This document shows, one piece after another, positions 1-6,260 of a stretch of 8,254 nt of DNA (its first letter is position 1; every line of letters starts with the position of its first letter). The stretch covers positions 1 to 8,254 of the forward strand of contig VSOA01000165.1 of the NCBI GenBank assembly GCA_009774585.1, given 5' to 3'. This stretch comes from Lachnospiraceae bacterium (GTDB lineage Bacteria > Bacillota > Clostridia > Lachnospirales > Lachnospiraceae). Made by a program: the position numbers and the translations under genes. A model generated the notes under the pieces. It did no database searches, was not told the DNA's origin, and was given only the letters and a program-made list of their open reading frames with translations.

Positions 1-12
1 AAATGTGCACTT

Positions 13-40
13 TTTATATATGCGTATCTATTTTTGTCCA
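13..40 (-). promoter_or_regulatory. Candidate promoter for a gene beyond the left edge
   Basis: On the minus strand TGGACA (40-35) and TATAAA (18-13) are spaced by 16 bases, a fair sigma-A-type match. It starts after the operon terminator and points out of the window, so the next gene to the left is probably a separate transcription unit on the same strand. Confidence 0.4.
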
Positions 41-54
41 TTCTTAGTCTTTTT
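28..54 (-). promoter_or_regulatory. Candidate regulator-binding module, copy 2
   Basis: This has the same AAAAAGACT-N2-GAA-N5-AAAAAT-N-G pattern as 8143-8117 with the same spacing. It overlaps the -35 box of the candidate left-edge promoter. Within and beside it, TGTACAAAAA (59-50) and TGGACAAAAA (40-31) form a direct repeat with a 19-base period, the kind of arrangement AraC-type dimers bind. Confidence 0.45.
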
Positions 55-89
55 GTACAATTATCTGCGTCAACAAAAATAAACAGCAC

Positions 90-140
90 AAAAAAACTCA
101 CTTCAATTTGTGCGAAATGCATCAATCAAAGTGAGTTTTT
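90..140 (-). terminator. Rho-independent terminator of the operon, possibly bidirectional
   Basis: AAAAACTCACTT (140-129 on the minus strand) pairs perfectly over 12 bp with AAGTGAGTTTTT (103-92), and the T-run extends to position 90. The loop is 25 bases long, larger than usual, but may fold further. Because of the A and T tracts on the two sides it could also stop transcription from the plus strand. It lies 32 bases after the last gene. Confidence 0.8.
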
Positions 141-144
141 CATT

Positions 145-160
145 TTACGGCCGACCGTAA
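145..160 (-). repeat. Small hairpin just after the last gene
   Basis: TTACGG (160-155 on the minus strand) and CCGTAA (150-145) form a perfect 6-bp stem around a 4-base TCGG loop, 12 bases after the GH36 stop. No T-run follows, so it is not a terminator alone; it may protect the 3' end or add to the terminator next to it. Confidence 0.5.
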
Positions 161-172
161 TCTCATATTTAA

Positions 173-2290
173 TCATTCAATCTCAAAAACTCGCGCCATC
201 ACTTTTCTGCCAAAAGTCACGTTAAGGCAACCTTCTTCACAATCCCACGCAAACGCCGCCTCTTTCTTTGCCGGGTATGCGCAGCGTATGTGAATCTCCT
301 TCCCCCGATACTGCGGCATCGGCAGAAGACAGTCAGGCTCATCCCCGCCCCTTCTCCACACCGCCAGATAAGTTTTGTCCGCTCCCTGTAATCCAAGGCA
401 TGCCCAGTCATCCTGATAAGCTGCAAAGCCGAGTGGCCAGAACGGACACGCGCTTCTCCTGTCTTCTCTTGTGTCTTTATAATAGGAGATCGCTTCAGCG
501 ATCAGTTCCCTGCAATGCTCTCCCAGCCGGAAAAGATGTCCGCTCTGATGGATTCGCAGGAGCATGACATTTACCATGTTGAAGATGGTCTCCTCCTCAT
601 CCTGTGCATGCAGCGGATAAGACCAGACTGCCGCCTGTTCCGGCGTAAGCGCTATGGGTGCATTCACGGCTATGGTAGAGTAAATCCGGTAGTTCTCCAT
701 ATCGCTTGTGGACTGGATGCTGCAAAGCTTTAACATGGCATAGTCCATACGCATACCGCCGCTTCCGCAGTTCTCAATGACAAGCCGTGGATACTTTGCA
801 AAGATGCCGGCAAGCCATGCAAGATATGCGCGCTCATGCTCAAGCAGCCCGTCTCCGGGACTGTCCGCTTCATAATCCGTGCCGATTCCCGGTTCAATAT
901 TATAATCCATCTTGATATAACCGACACCGTACTCTTCTACCAGTCTGGCAATCACCTCGTCCGCGAACGCACGCACCTGCGGATTCCTGAAGTCAAGCTG
1001 ATAACGGGATTTCTCGCGGACTCTTCTGCCATGCCGCATGAAAAACCAACTGTCCGGCTTCTGACCTGCCAACCGGCAGTTAAGTCCCATAACTTCAAGT
1101 TCCAGCCAAAGTCCGGGCACCATGCCCTTCGCACGAATATATTTAAGCAGCGACGTAAAACCTTCCGGAAACTTTGTTGTGACCGGAAACCTCTCCTTGG
1201 AGGGAAGCCATTCGCCCACATTACTCCACCACTCACCTGCGCTGTACCAACCGCAGTCAATACAGTAATATTCGCATCCCATATCCGCCGCCATATCAAT
1301 CAATGGGATTTCCTCTTCCGTCGTCGGTTTTCCCCACAGACAATTCATATAATCATTATAAATCACCGGCATGGTACGATTATCTTCATTCTCACGGCGT
1401 TTCCTTCTGCGATATTCATTAAGCTGCACCGCAGCGTCACGGACATCGCCTTTGGTACAGACTACACTCACCGGAACGCTTGTAAACTGCTCACCCGGCG
1501 CTATTTCCCGATACCAGTGGGCATACAGTTCTGTGGGACCGGTCACTTTTAGATAAAGCATTCCCGCATGTTCCGCGATTTCCCAATGCCATGACCCGTT
1601 ATGCTCAATCTGCCATGCAAGACACTCGCCCTGCTCCCGGTCTTCCAAAAAGCCAAGCGGCAGATATTCCTTCGTTGACCACGCACCGGTATTGGTCACG
1701 GAAATCATCTTCGAGCTGTTATAGCGCCCTCTTTCCTGCGAGGCGGACAGCCCCATCTGCGAAAAGCTGCCGGCACTCCATGCAAGCTCTTTCTGCCAGC
1801 CGTTATGTACTAAATGGAGTCTATAGCGCTCCTCGTAGCCCTGCCTGCCATAAACATCAAATCCATGCAGAGAAAAGGAAGTCAAAGCCTCCAGCCCCTG
1901 TGGAATATGTCCCGTATTTGTGACTCTGCTAAAGCTGGTAAACGCCTGTACCCCATCATAAAAACAATAATGCAGCTCTACGTGCAGTCCGTATTCCTCA
2001 TTCTGCATATAAAACACATACCGGCATCCGTTTTCCTCTTCCATCCGCTCATAGTTAAGAAATCTCAGCCCCACTCCTGCAGAAGAATGCACAAGCTTAT
2101 GCCCCAGTCTGTCTTCCGGACAGTTCCCGCCCGTTACGATCACTTCCACCGGCGAAAACTCACTGAAATCCGTCGTGACTCTGTCCATATCCTGTTGTCT
2201 CGTCGACACATAGAATAACAGCAGCCTCTCCTTATCATCCACGCCGAACATAAGCCTTACATCATTTTCGCATATCTCTATATATCGCAT
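173..2290 (-). CDS. GH36 family glycosidase, alpha-galactosidase-like (divergent)
   Basis: This 705-residue protein has no signal peptide and is predicted to be cytoplasmic. Residues 1-290 make the N-terminal beta-supersandwich, about 300-590 the TIM barrel and 610-705 the C-terminal beta domain, the usual GH36 order and length. The nucleophile is Asp462 in YIKMDYN, matching the K-x-D pattern of clan GH-D. The acid/base is Asp516 in ENCGSGGMRMDYAML, which varies from the usual CSSGGGRFD. TSDMENY (528-534) corresponds to the conserved TSD segment. The substrate-reading motif DDGW of typical alpha-galactosidases is here IDCGWY (344-349), with Cys346 in place of the second aspartate, so strict galactose specificity should not be assumed. 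The gene starts inside the end of the GH31 gene and is the last of the operon. The catalytic machinery is intact; the substrate is uncertain. Confidence 0.9.
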   Translation of the reverse strand: MRYIEICENDVRLMFGVDDKERLLLFYVSTRQQDMDRVTTDFSEFSPVEVIVTGGNCPEDRLGHKLVHSSAGVGLRFLNYERMEEENGCRYVFYMQNEEYGLHVELHYCFYDGVQAFTSFSRVTNTGHIPQGLEALTSFSLHGFDVYGRQGYEERYRLHLVHNGWQKELAWSAGSFSQMGLSASQERGRYNSSKMISVTNTGAWSTKEYLPLGFLEDREQGECLAWQIEHNGSWHWEIAEHAGMLYLKVTGPTELYAHWYREIAPGEQFTSVPVSVVCTKGDVRDAAVQLNEYRRRKRRENEDNRTMPVIYNDYMNCLWGKPTTEEEIPLIDMAADMGCEYYCIDCGWYSAGEWWSNVGEWLPSKERFPVTTKFPEGFTSLLKYIRAKGMVPGLWLELEVMGLNCRLAGQKPDSWFFMRHGRRVREKSRYQLDFRNPQVRAFADEVIARLVEEYGVGYIKMDYNIEPGIGTDYEADSPGDGLLEHERAYLAWLAGIFAKYPRLVIENCGSGGMRMDYAMLKLCSIQSTSDMENYRIYSTIAVNAPIALTPEQAAVWSYPLHAQDEEETIFNMVNVMLLRIHQSGHLFRLGEHCRELIAEAISYYKDTREDRRSACPFWPLGFAAYQDDWACLGLQGADKTYLAVWRRGGDEPDCLLPMPQYRGKEIHIRCAYPAKKEAAFAWDCEEGCLNVTFGRKVMARVFEIE

Positions 2291-4266
2291 AATTTACCCT
2301 CTCTTGCAAAAACCGGGATGGAGTCCAGTGGTGCATCAAACAGCAACCGCTGCCCACCCTCGTAGACCTTTCCGTCACGTATATCCCGGAAGCGACAGCC
2401 TGACGGGATATACACTTCCCTGCTTCTGCATCCAGCATAAAGCACAGGGCATACGAGTAAGTCGTCTCCTAGGAAAAATTCATCCTCCACCTGCCAGCAT
2501 ACTTCGTCTTCAGGGAAATTATAAAACAGCGTACGGATGACCGGCGTCCCTTTTTCATGAGCCTGCCGCATGGCTTCTGTCACATATGGACGCAGTTTTT
2601 CCCGCAGTCTGATATATTTGGTAAAAATACCGCACGCTTCCTCCCCGTAACTCCAAATCTCATTGGCTGCACCGCTGGGCACCGACCCGCCTCCCGTCGT
2701 ACCGATAGGCGCGCTGTGCGGTTCTCTGTCGCCATGAAGGCGCATCACCGGGCAAAACGTCCCATACTCGAACCAACGGATCAAGCACTCGATAAACTCC
2801 GGGTCGCCGATATCCCCGCCATGAAAGCCTCCGATATCCGTTGTCCACCATGGTATCCCTGCCATACCGATATTTAAACCTGCTGCAAACTGACTGCGCA
2901 GGGAACGGAAACTGGAATCAATGTCACCGCTCCACACGAGGGCGCCGTAACGCTGGCTTCCTGCCCATGCGCTGCGAATCAGATTCAGGATATTCTCCTG
3001 CCCCTGCGCTTTCATTCCTTCATATGCCATTCTTGCATACTCTCTTGGATACAGATTGCCGATTTCCTGATCCGCTCCCAACTGATAATGATAATTGTCA
3101 TATTCATATTTGGTATACTCGGGCTCCGCCTCATCCAGCCAGAAAATCTTAATACCGTACCGGTAATAATTCTCTTTCAGTTTTTCCCACAAATATATTC
3201 TGGCATCCGGATTCGTCATATCCACGAAGCAGGTTCTGCCAAGATGACTCATCCTGTTTCCTGCTTCCGAAGCCGTCAGAAAACCTTTTTCCAGCATCTC
3301 ATGATAATTGACGCTGTTTTCCTCCACTGTCGGCCATACGGACACCATCAGTTCCATACCCATCTCCTTCAGCTCACGTACCATTCCCTCAGGATCCGGC
3401 CAATACTCAGGATCAAAACACCAGTCTCCTTGATGCGGCCAATGGAAATAATCGATTACAATTACAGAAACGGGAACCCCACGCCGCTTGTATTCCCTTG
3501 CCACCTGCATCAGTTCATCTTGTGTCTGATATCGCAGTTTACACTGCCAGAATCCCGTACCGTAGTCAGGCATCATAGGCGCCTTGCCGACCACATCCGC
3601 ATACGCCTCCTCAATCTGCGCCGGCGTATCTCCCGCACAGATCCAATAGTCCATCTGTCTTGCGGAATGCGCCTCCCACTCAGTCAGGTTATTGCCGAAG
3701 ATGACCCTGCCCGTACCGGGATGGTTCCAGAACATGCCATATCCGGCGCTGGAAATCATAAACGGCACACTCACTTGGGAGTTTCTCTGCGCCATCTCTA
3801 CAATACAACCTTTCAAATTCAGATTTTCCTGCTGATACTGGCCCATACCGTATATTCTTTCGTCGGATGCCTCAAAACGTACCACCAATCTGTAAGAGTC
3901 CGTCCCCCTGATAGGCGTATAGGTTCGCGGATTGATTTCCAATGCACTGCTGAATCCTTCGTCTTCCTTACGGAATCTGTTTCTGTCATACTCTTCCAAC
4001 AGCAGTTTGCCGTCCTGATTCGTAAATTTCAGTTTTCCGGTAGGCAGTACCTCGCATGTGATCTTTCCGTTGGTAATCCGCGCATGATTTCCTTCAATTA
4101 CAATCTGTGCCGGATGTCCTTCACCGTATACCAGTCCATAATTGGTGTCTTCCACCTTCCCCTTTAAAGCTGCACGAACACGAAATCCATTATCCCCCCA
4201 GCCTTCTATCACTAACAGCTCTCTATCGAACCGTCTCATCAATCTGTTATCTTCCTGCCACAACAT
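2278..4266 (-). CDS. GH31 family alpha-glycosidase (alpha-xylosidase or alpha-glucosidase type)
   Basis: This 662-residue retaining exo-glycosidase has no signal peptide and should act in the cytoplasm on imported oligosaccharides. Residues 1-230 form the N-terminal beta-sandwich, about 235-560 the TIM barrel, and the rest a beta domain. The nucleophile is Asp378 in FWLDEAEPE, a D-x-x-EP arrangement more like alpha-xylosidase and YicI-type members than the DMNE motif of classical alpha-glucosidases. The acid/base is Asp448 in WSGDIDSSF. Other active-site signatures are IDYFHW (Asp272), WWTTDIGGF (473-481) and RLHGD (His511). The protein ends shortly after IPVFAREGKL (650-659), where many GH31 enzymes continue with a distal C-terminal domain, so it is shorter than the common 750-800 residues. 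Its last 13 bases overlap the GH36 gene. Family membership is certain; the exact sugar (xylose, glucose, galactose or another) is open. Confidence 0.92.
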   Translation of the reverse strand: MLWQEDNRLMRRFDRELLVIEGWGDNGFRVRAALKGKVEDTNYGLVYGEGHPAQIVIEGNHARITNGKITCEVLPTGKLKFTNQDGKLLLEEYDRNRFRKEDEGFSSALEINPRTYTPIRGTDSYRLVVRFEASDERIYGMGQYQQENLNLKGCIVEMAQRNSQVSVPFMISSAGYGMFWNHPGTGRVIFGNNLTEWEAHSARQMDYWICAGDTPAQIEEAYADVVGKAPMMPDYGTGFWQCKLRYQTQDELMQVAREYKRRGVPVSVIVIDYFHWPHQGDWCFDPEYWPDPEGMVRELKEMGMELMVSVWPTVEENSVNYHEMLEKGFLTASEAGNRMSHLGRTCFVDMTNPDARIYLWEKLKENYYRYGIKIFWLDEAEPEYTKYEYDNYHYQLGADQEIGNLYPREYARMAYEGMKAQGQENILNLIRSAWAGSQRYGALVWSGDIDSSFRSLRSQFAAGLNIGMAGIPWWTTDIGGFHGGDIGDPEFIECLIRWFEYGTFCPVMRLHGDREPHSAPIGTTGGGSVPSGAANEIWSYGEEACGIFTKYIRLREKLRPYVTEAMRQAHEKGTPVIRTLFYNFPEDEVCWQVEDEFFLGDDLLVCPVLYAGCRSREVYIPSGCRFRDIRDGKVYEGGQRLLFDAPLDSIPVFAREGKLCDI
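2297..2302 (-). promoter_or_regulatory. Ribosome binding site of the GH36 gene, inside the GH31 gene
   Basis: AGAGGG lies 6 bases before the ATG at 2290 and within the last codons of the GH31 gene. Together with the 13-base overlap it points to translational coupling of the two hydrolases. Confidence 0.6.
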
Positions 4267-4272
4267 ATGCAC

Positions 4273-4350
4273 AGCTCCTCCTACTAATTTCTGCTTGACT
4301 TTCTATTTGCAAACTACATTTTACTATGTGATTGTTCCTGCCGTAAACTT
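4273..4350 (-). other. 78-base gap between permease and GH31 genes
   Basis: This is the longest gap between the end of the solute-binding protein gene and the end of the operon. It holds the ribosome binding site of the hydrolase gene and only a weak 4-bp hairpin possibility (ACAT/ATGT). I see no terminator and no convincing promoter, so co-transcription is likely. The octamer ACGGCAGG near its start (4344-4337) also occurs in the gap between the two permease genes (5274-5267). Confidence 0.4.
4277..4282 (-). promoter_or_regulatory. Ribosome binding site of the GH31 gene
   Basis: AGGAGG lies 10 bases before ATG 4266 and only 4 bases before the in-frame GTG 4272. The ATG is the more usual start codon at an acceptable distance, so I choose it; the alternative would add only two residues (Met-His). 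Confidence 0.65.
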
Positions 4351-5238
4351 CTACCCTTTGACCGCTCCGACCATCATACCGGTCACGAAATATTTCTGGA
4401 TGAAAGGATAGATTACCAGCATCGGCACCATGGCGATAAACACCTTAGCCGCATCAAGGGACTTATTGGAAAGCTGACTCATCAGCTTCAACTCATCCGG
4501 GCTCATATTCGCCGCACTCTGTGTATTGACTACCATCTGCTGAATATAGGTCTGCAGAGGATAATGCTTATCACTGGTGGACAGCACCAGCCCCTGAAAG
4601 AATTCATTCCAATACCCTACGCTCGTAAACAGCACCATAGTAGCGATTACGGGCACGGAACACGGCACTACAATCTGAAATAAAATCCTCCACGGTCCCG
4701 CACCATCCACTCTCGCAGCTTCTTCCAGATCAGAAGGAATTCCCCTGAAGAAATTCATGATGATGATCAGGTTGAACACCGGAAGGCTGCCGCAAAGAAT
4801 CAGTCCCCATATCTTATCAATCAGTCTATATGACACCATTGTCATATACCATGGTATCGTACCCGCATTAAATACCATACAGAACATCAACAGCCACATA
4901 ATGATATTTCTCGCCTTAAACTCTTTCTTCGTCTTGGCAAGCGGATAGCCCATCATAATCATGACCAACATGGAAAATGCCGTCCCCAGCACCGTTCGCT
5001 GCACAGAAACCCAGAAAGAATGGAAGAACTTAGCGTCTCCCATAATCTCCCTATAGGCAATGGTGGAAAATCCAACCGGCATAATTGTCACCAGACCGGA
5101 ATTCGCCGCTGTCTTATCCGATATGGAGAGGCAGAATGCATACCAGATCGGATACAGGCAAGTCACTGCCAATAAGCCGAGAAAGGTGTACAGAAATATT
5201 GTAAACAATCTGCTCCCCAGCGTTTTTTTACGTACCAT
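4351..5238 (-). CDS. Carbohydrate ABC transporter permease, YtcP type
   Basis: This 295-residue protein is the second channel subunit of the importer. An AGGAGG sequence 8 bases before the ATG supports the start. It opens with a basic stretch (RKKTLGSR, 3-10) and a first membrane segment at about 12-38. More hydrophobic segments follow at about 85-97, 112-132, 145-161, 191-207 and 266-280. The EAA loop is IPSDLEEAARVDGAGPWRIL (167-186) leading into the Val-Pro turn, close to the family pattern EEAA-x-x-DGA. The C-terminus YFVTGMMVGAVKG is the usual ending of YtcP-like permeases. It forms a heterodimer with the LplB-like subunit encoded just upstream. No ATPase gene follows; hydrolase genes come next. 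This fits importers energised by a shared ATPase of the MsmX/MsmK kind (established for related systems, inferred here). Confidence 0.93.
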   Translation of the reverse strand: MVRKKTLGSRLFTIFLYTFLGLLAVTCLYPIWYAFCLSISDKTAANSGLVTIMPVGFSTIAYREIMGDAKFFHSFWVSVQRTVLGTAFSMLVMIMMGYPLAKTKKEFKARNIIMWLLMFCMVFNAGTIPWYMTMVSYRLIDKIWGLILCGSLPVFNLIIIMNFFRGIPSDLEEAARVDGAGPWRILFQIVVPCSVPVIATMVLFTSVGYWNEFFQGLVLSTSDKHYPLQTYIQQMVVNTQSAANMSPDELKLMSQLSNKSLDAAKVFIAMVPMLVIYPFIQKYFVTGMMVGAVKG

Positions 5239-5273
5239 ATACTTCTCCTCCTGTTATATTATCATACCTGCCG

Positions 5274-6173
5274 TCAGAATATCTTATAATCTGCAAACTT
5301 ATAGGCTGCCCAGTAAGAAATCACAATCATAAAAAAACTGATAACCGACTTGAAAAGTCCCGCAGTCGTTGCCAGAGAGAATTGCAGATTCACAAGTCCG
5401 ATACGGTATACCCATGTATCCAGAATGTCCCCTGTAGAGTAAACCATCGGATTATATAAGTTGAACACTTGGTCAAATCCCGCATTAAGCGCATTACCGA
5501 GCCCCAGAACCGCCATCAGTATGATTGTTCCTGCAATCCCCGGCAGGGTAATGTGCAAGATTTGCTTCCATCTGCTGCAGCCGTCAATCGCCGCCGCTTC
5601 ATACAAGGTAGGATCGATTCCAGTCAATGCCGCCAGATAAATGACTGCGTTAAATCCGAATTCTTTCCATACATCTGTCCCTACCACCAGCTGTCTGAAA
5701 TATTTCGATTCACTAAACCATATGACCGGATCTTTTCCCAGAAGCTGCATGATCTGATTCACGATGCCATCCAGACTGAACACATTGAGCAGCACGCTGG
5801 CAAGAATGACCCATGAAAGAAAGTGCGGCAGATAAACTGCCGTCTGTACGACTTTCTTATAACGAAGATGCTTCACTTCATTCAGAAGAAGCGCAAATGT
5901 AAGCGGCACTAATATATTCAGAATAATCTTAGAACCGGCAATGATAATCGTATTAACAATGACACGTTTCGCATCTCCTAGTGAAAACAGATACTCGAAA
6001 TTCTCCAGCCCGACAAAAGGTGACTTCCAAAGCCCGGCTCCCGGATTATAATTTTCAAAAGCCATCACGATCCCACGAAGGGGTACGATGGAAAAGAAAA
6101 ACAACCATAACAATCCCGGCAGTGTCATGATAAAATAATGTGTCTGCAGTTTAAAATGTTTTTTCGCTTTCAT
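5274..6173 (-). CDS. Carbohydrate ABC transporter permease, LplB/YteP type
   Basis: With the start at 6173 the product has 299 residues, normal for this family. It is one half of the membrane channel of the importer. The N-terminus (LPGLLWLFFFSIVPLRGIVM, residues 18-37) is the first membrane segment typical of LplB-like proteins, and further hydrophobic segments follow at about 71-98, 111-132, 172-184, 212-228 and 271-291. The EAA loop, which docks onto the ATPase, is seen as YEAAAIDGCSRWKQILHITL at 191-210, followed by Pro-Gly. The stretch from GFDQVFNLYNP (232-242) through the TWVYRIGL segment (253-260) is also characteristic of the subfamily. It pairs with the permease gene 35 bases downstream. 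Any longer annotation that starts at TTG 6230 adds 19 residues unlike the family N-terminus. Confidence 0.93.
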   Translation of the reverse strand: MKAKKHFKLQTHYFIMTLPGLLWLFFFSIVPLRGIVMAFENYNPGAGLWKSPFVGLENFEYLFSLGDAKRVIVNTIIIAGSKIILNILVPLTFALLLNEVKHLRYKKVVQTAVYLPHFLSWVILASVLLNVFSLDGIVNQIMQLLGKDPVIWFSESKYFRQLVVGTDVWKEFGFNAVIYLAALTGIDPTLYEAAAIDGCSRWKQILHITLPGIAGTIILMAVLGLGNALNAGFDQVFNLYNPMVYSTGDILDTWVYRIGLVNLQFSLATTAGLFKSVISFFMIVISYWAAYKFADYKIF

Positions 6174-6178
6174 ACCAA

Positions 6179-6186
6179 TCACCTCT
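6179..6186 (-). promoter_or_regulatory. Ribosome binding site that fixes the first permease start
   Basis: AGAGGTGA lies 5 bases before the ATG at 6173. An in-frame TTG at 6230 and an ATG at 6194 lie further upstream, but the TTG is inside the hairpin and neither is preceded by a well-spaced Shine-Dalgarno sequence. The ATG at 6173 is therefore preferred. Confidence 0.75.
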
Positions 6187-6210
6187 TTGCTCATAAAATC
6201 AAAATAGGGG

Positions 6211-6245
6211 AAAAAGGGGCAGTCCTCCAAAAGAAAGACTACCCC
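6211..6245 (-). terminator. Intercistronic hairpin with T-run (partial terminator or mRNA-stabilising stem)
   Basis: On the minus strand, GGGGTAGTCTTTC (6245-6233) pairs with GGAGGACTGCCCC (6228-6216) over 13 base pairs, three of them G-T wobbles, around a TTTT loop. Five T residues follow (6215-6211). The structure starts 15 bases after the stop of the solute-binding protein gene and ends 37 bases before the next start. It has the form of an intrinsic terminator, but the permease genes behind it have no evident promoter of their own. It therefore most likely acts as a leaky terminator or 3' barrier that raises the amount of binding protein over permease. Confidence 0.75.
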
Positions 6246-6260
6246 GCAATACCAATCGTA

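Noticed and set aside
34..225. Plus-strand reading frame across the terminator region
   Set aside because: It runs through the terminator hairpin and into the antisense of the GH36 gene end, and its composition is that of AT-rich non-coding DNA.
836..1552. Plus-strand reading frame of 238 codons
   Set aside because: It is antisense to the GH36 barrel, has no ribosome binding site I can defend and shows no recognisable domain.
3088..4167. Long plus-strand reading frame of 359 codons
   Set aside because: It lies wholly antisense to the GH31 gene, whose catalytic motifs are intact. The product is rich in His, Arg, Ile and Pro and resembles no family I know; it is a shadow frame.
6174..6230. 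Longer first permease starting at TTG 6230 or ATG 6194
   Set aside because: The TTG is in the hairpin, and the added residues do not resemble family N-termini. The ATG at 6173 has a well-spaced AGAGGTGA.
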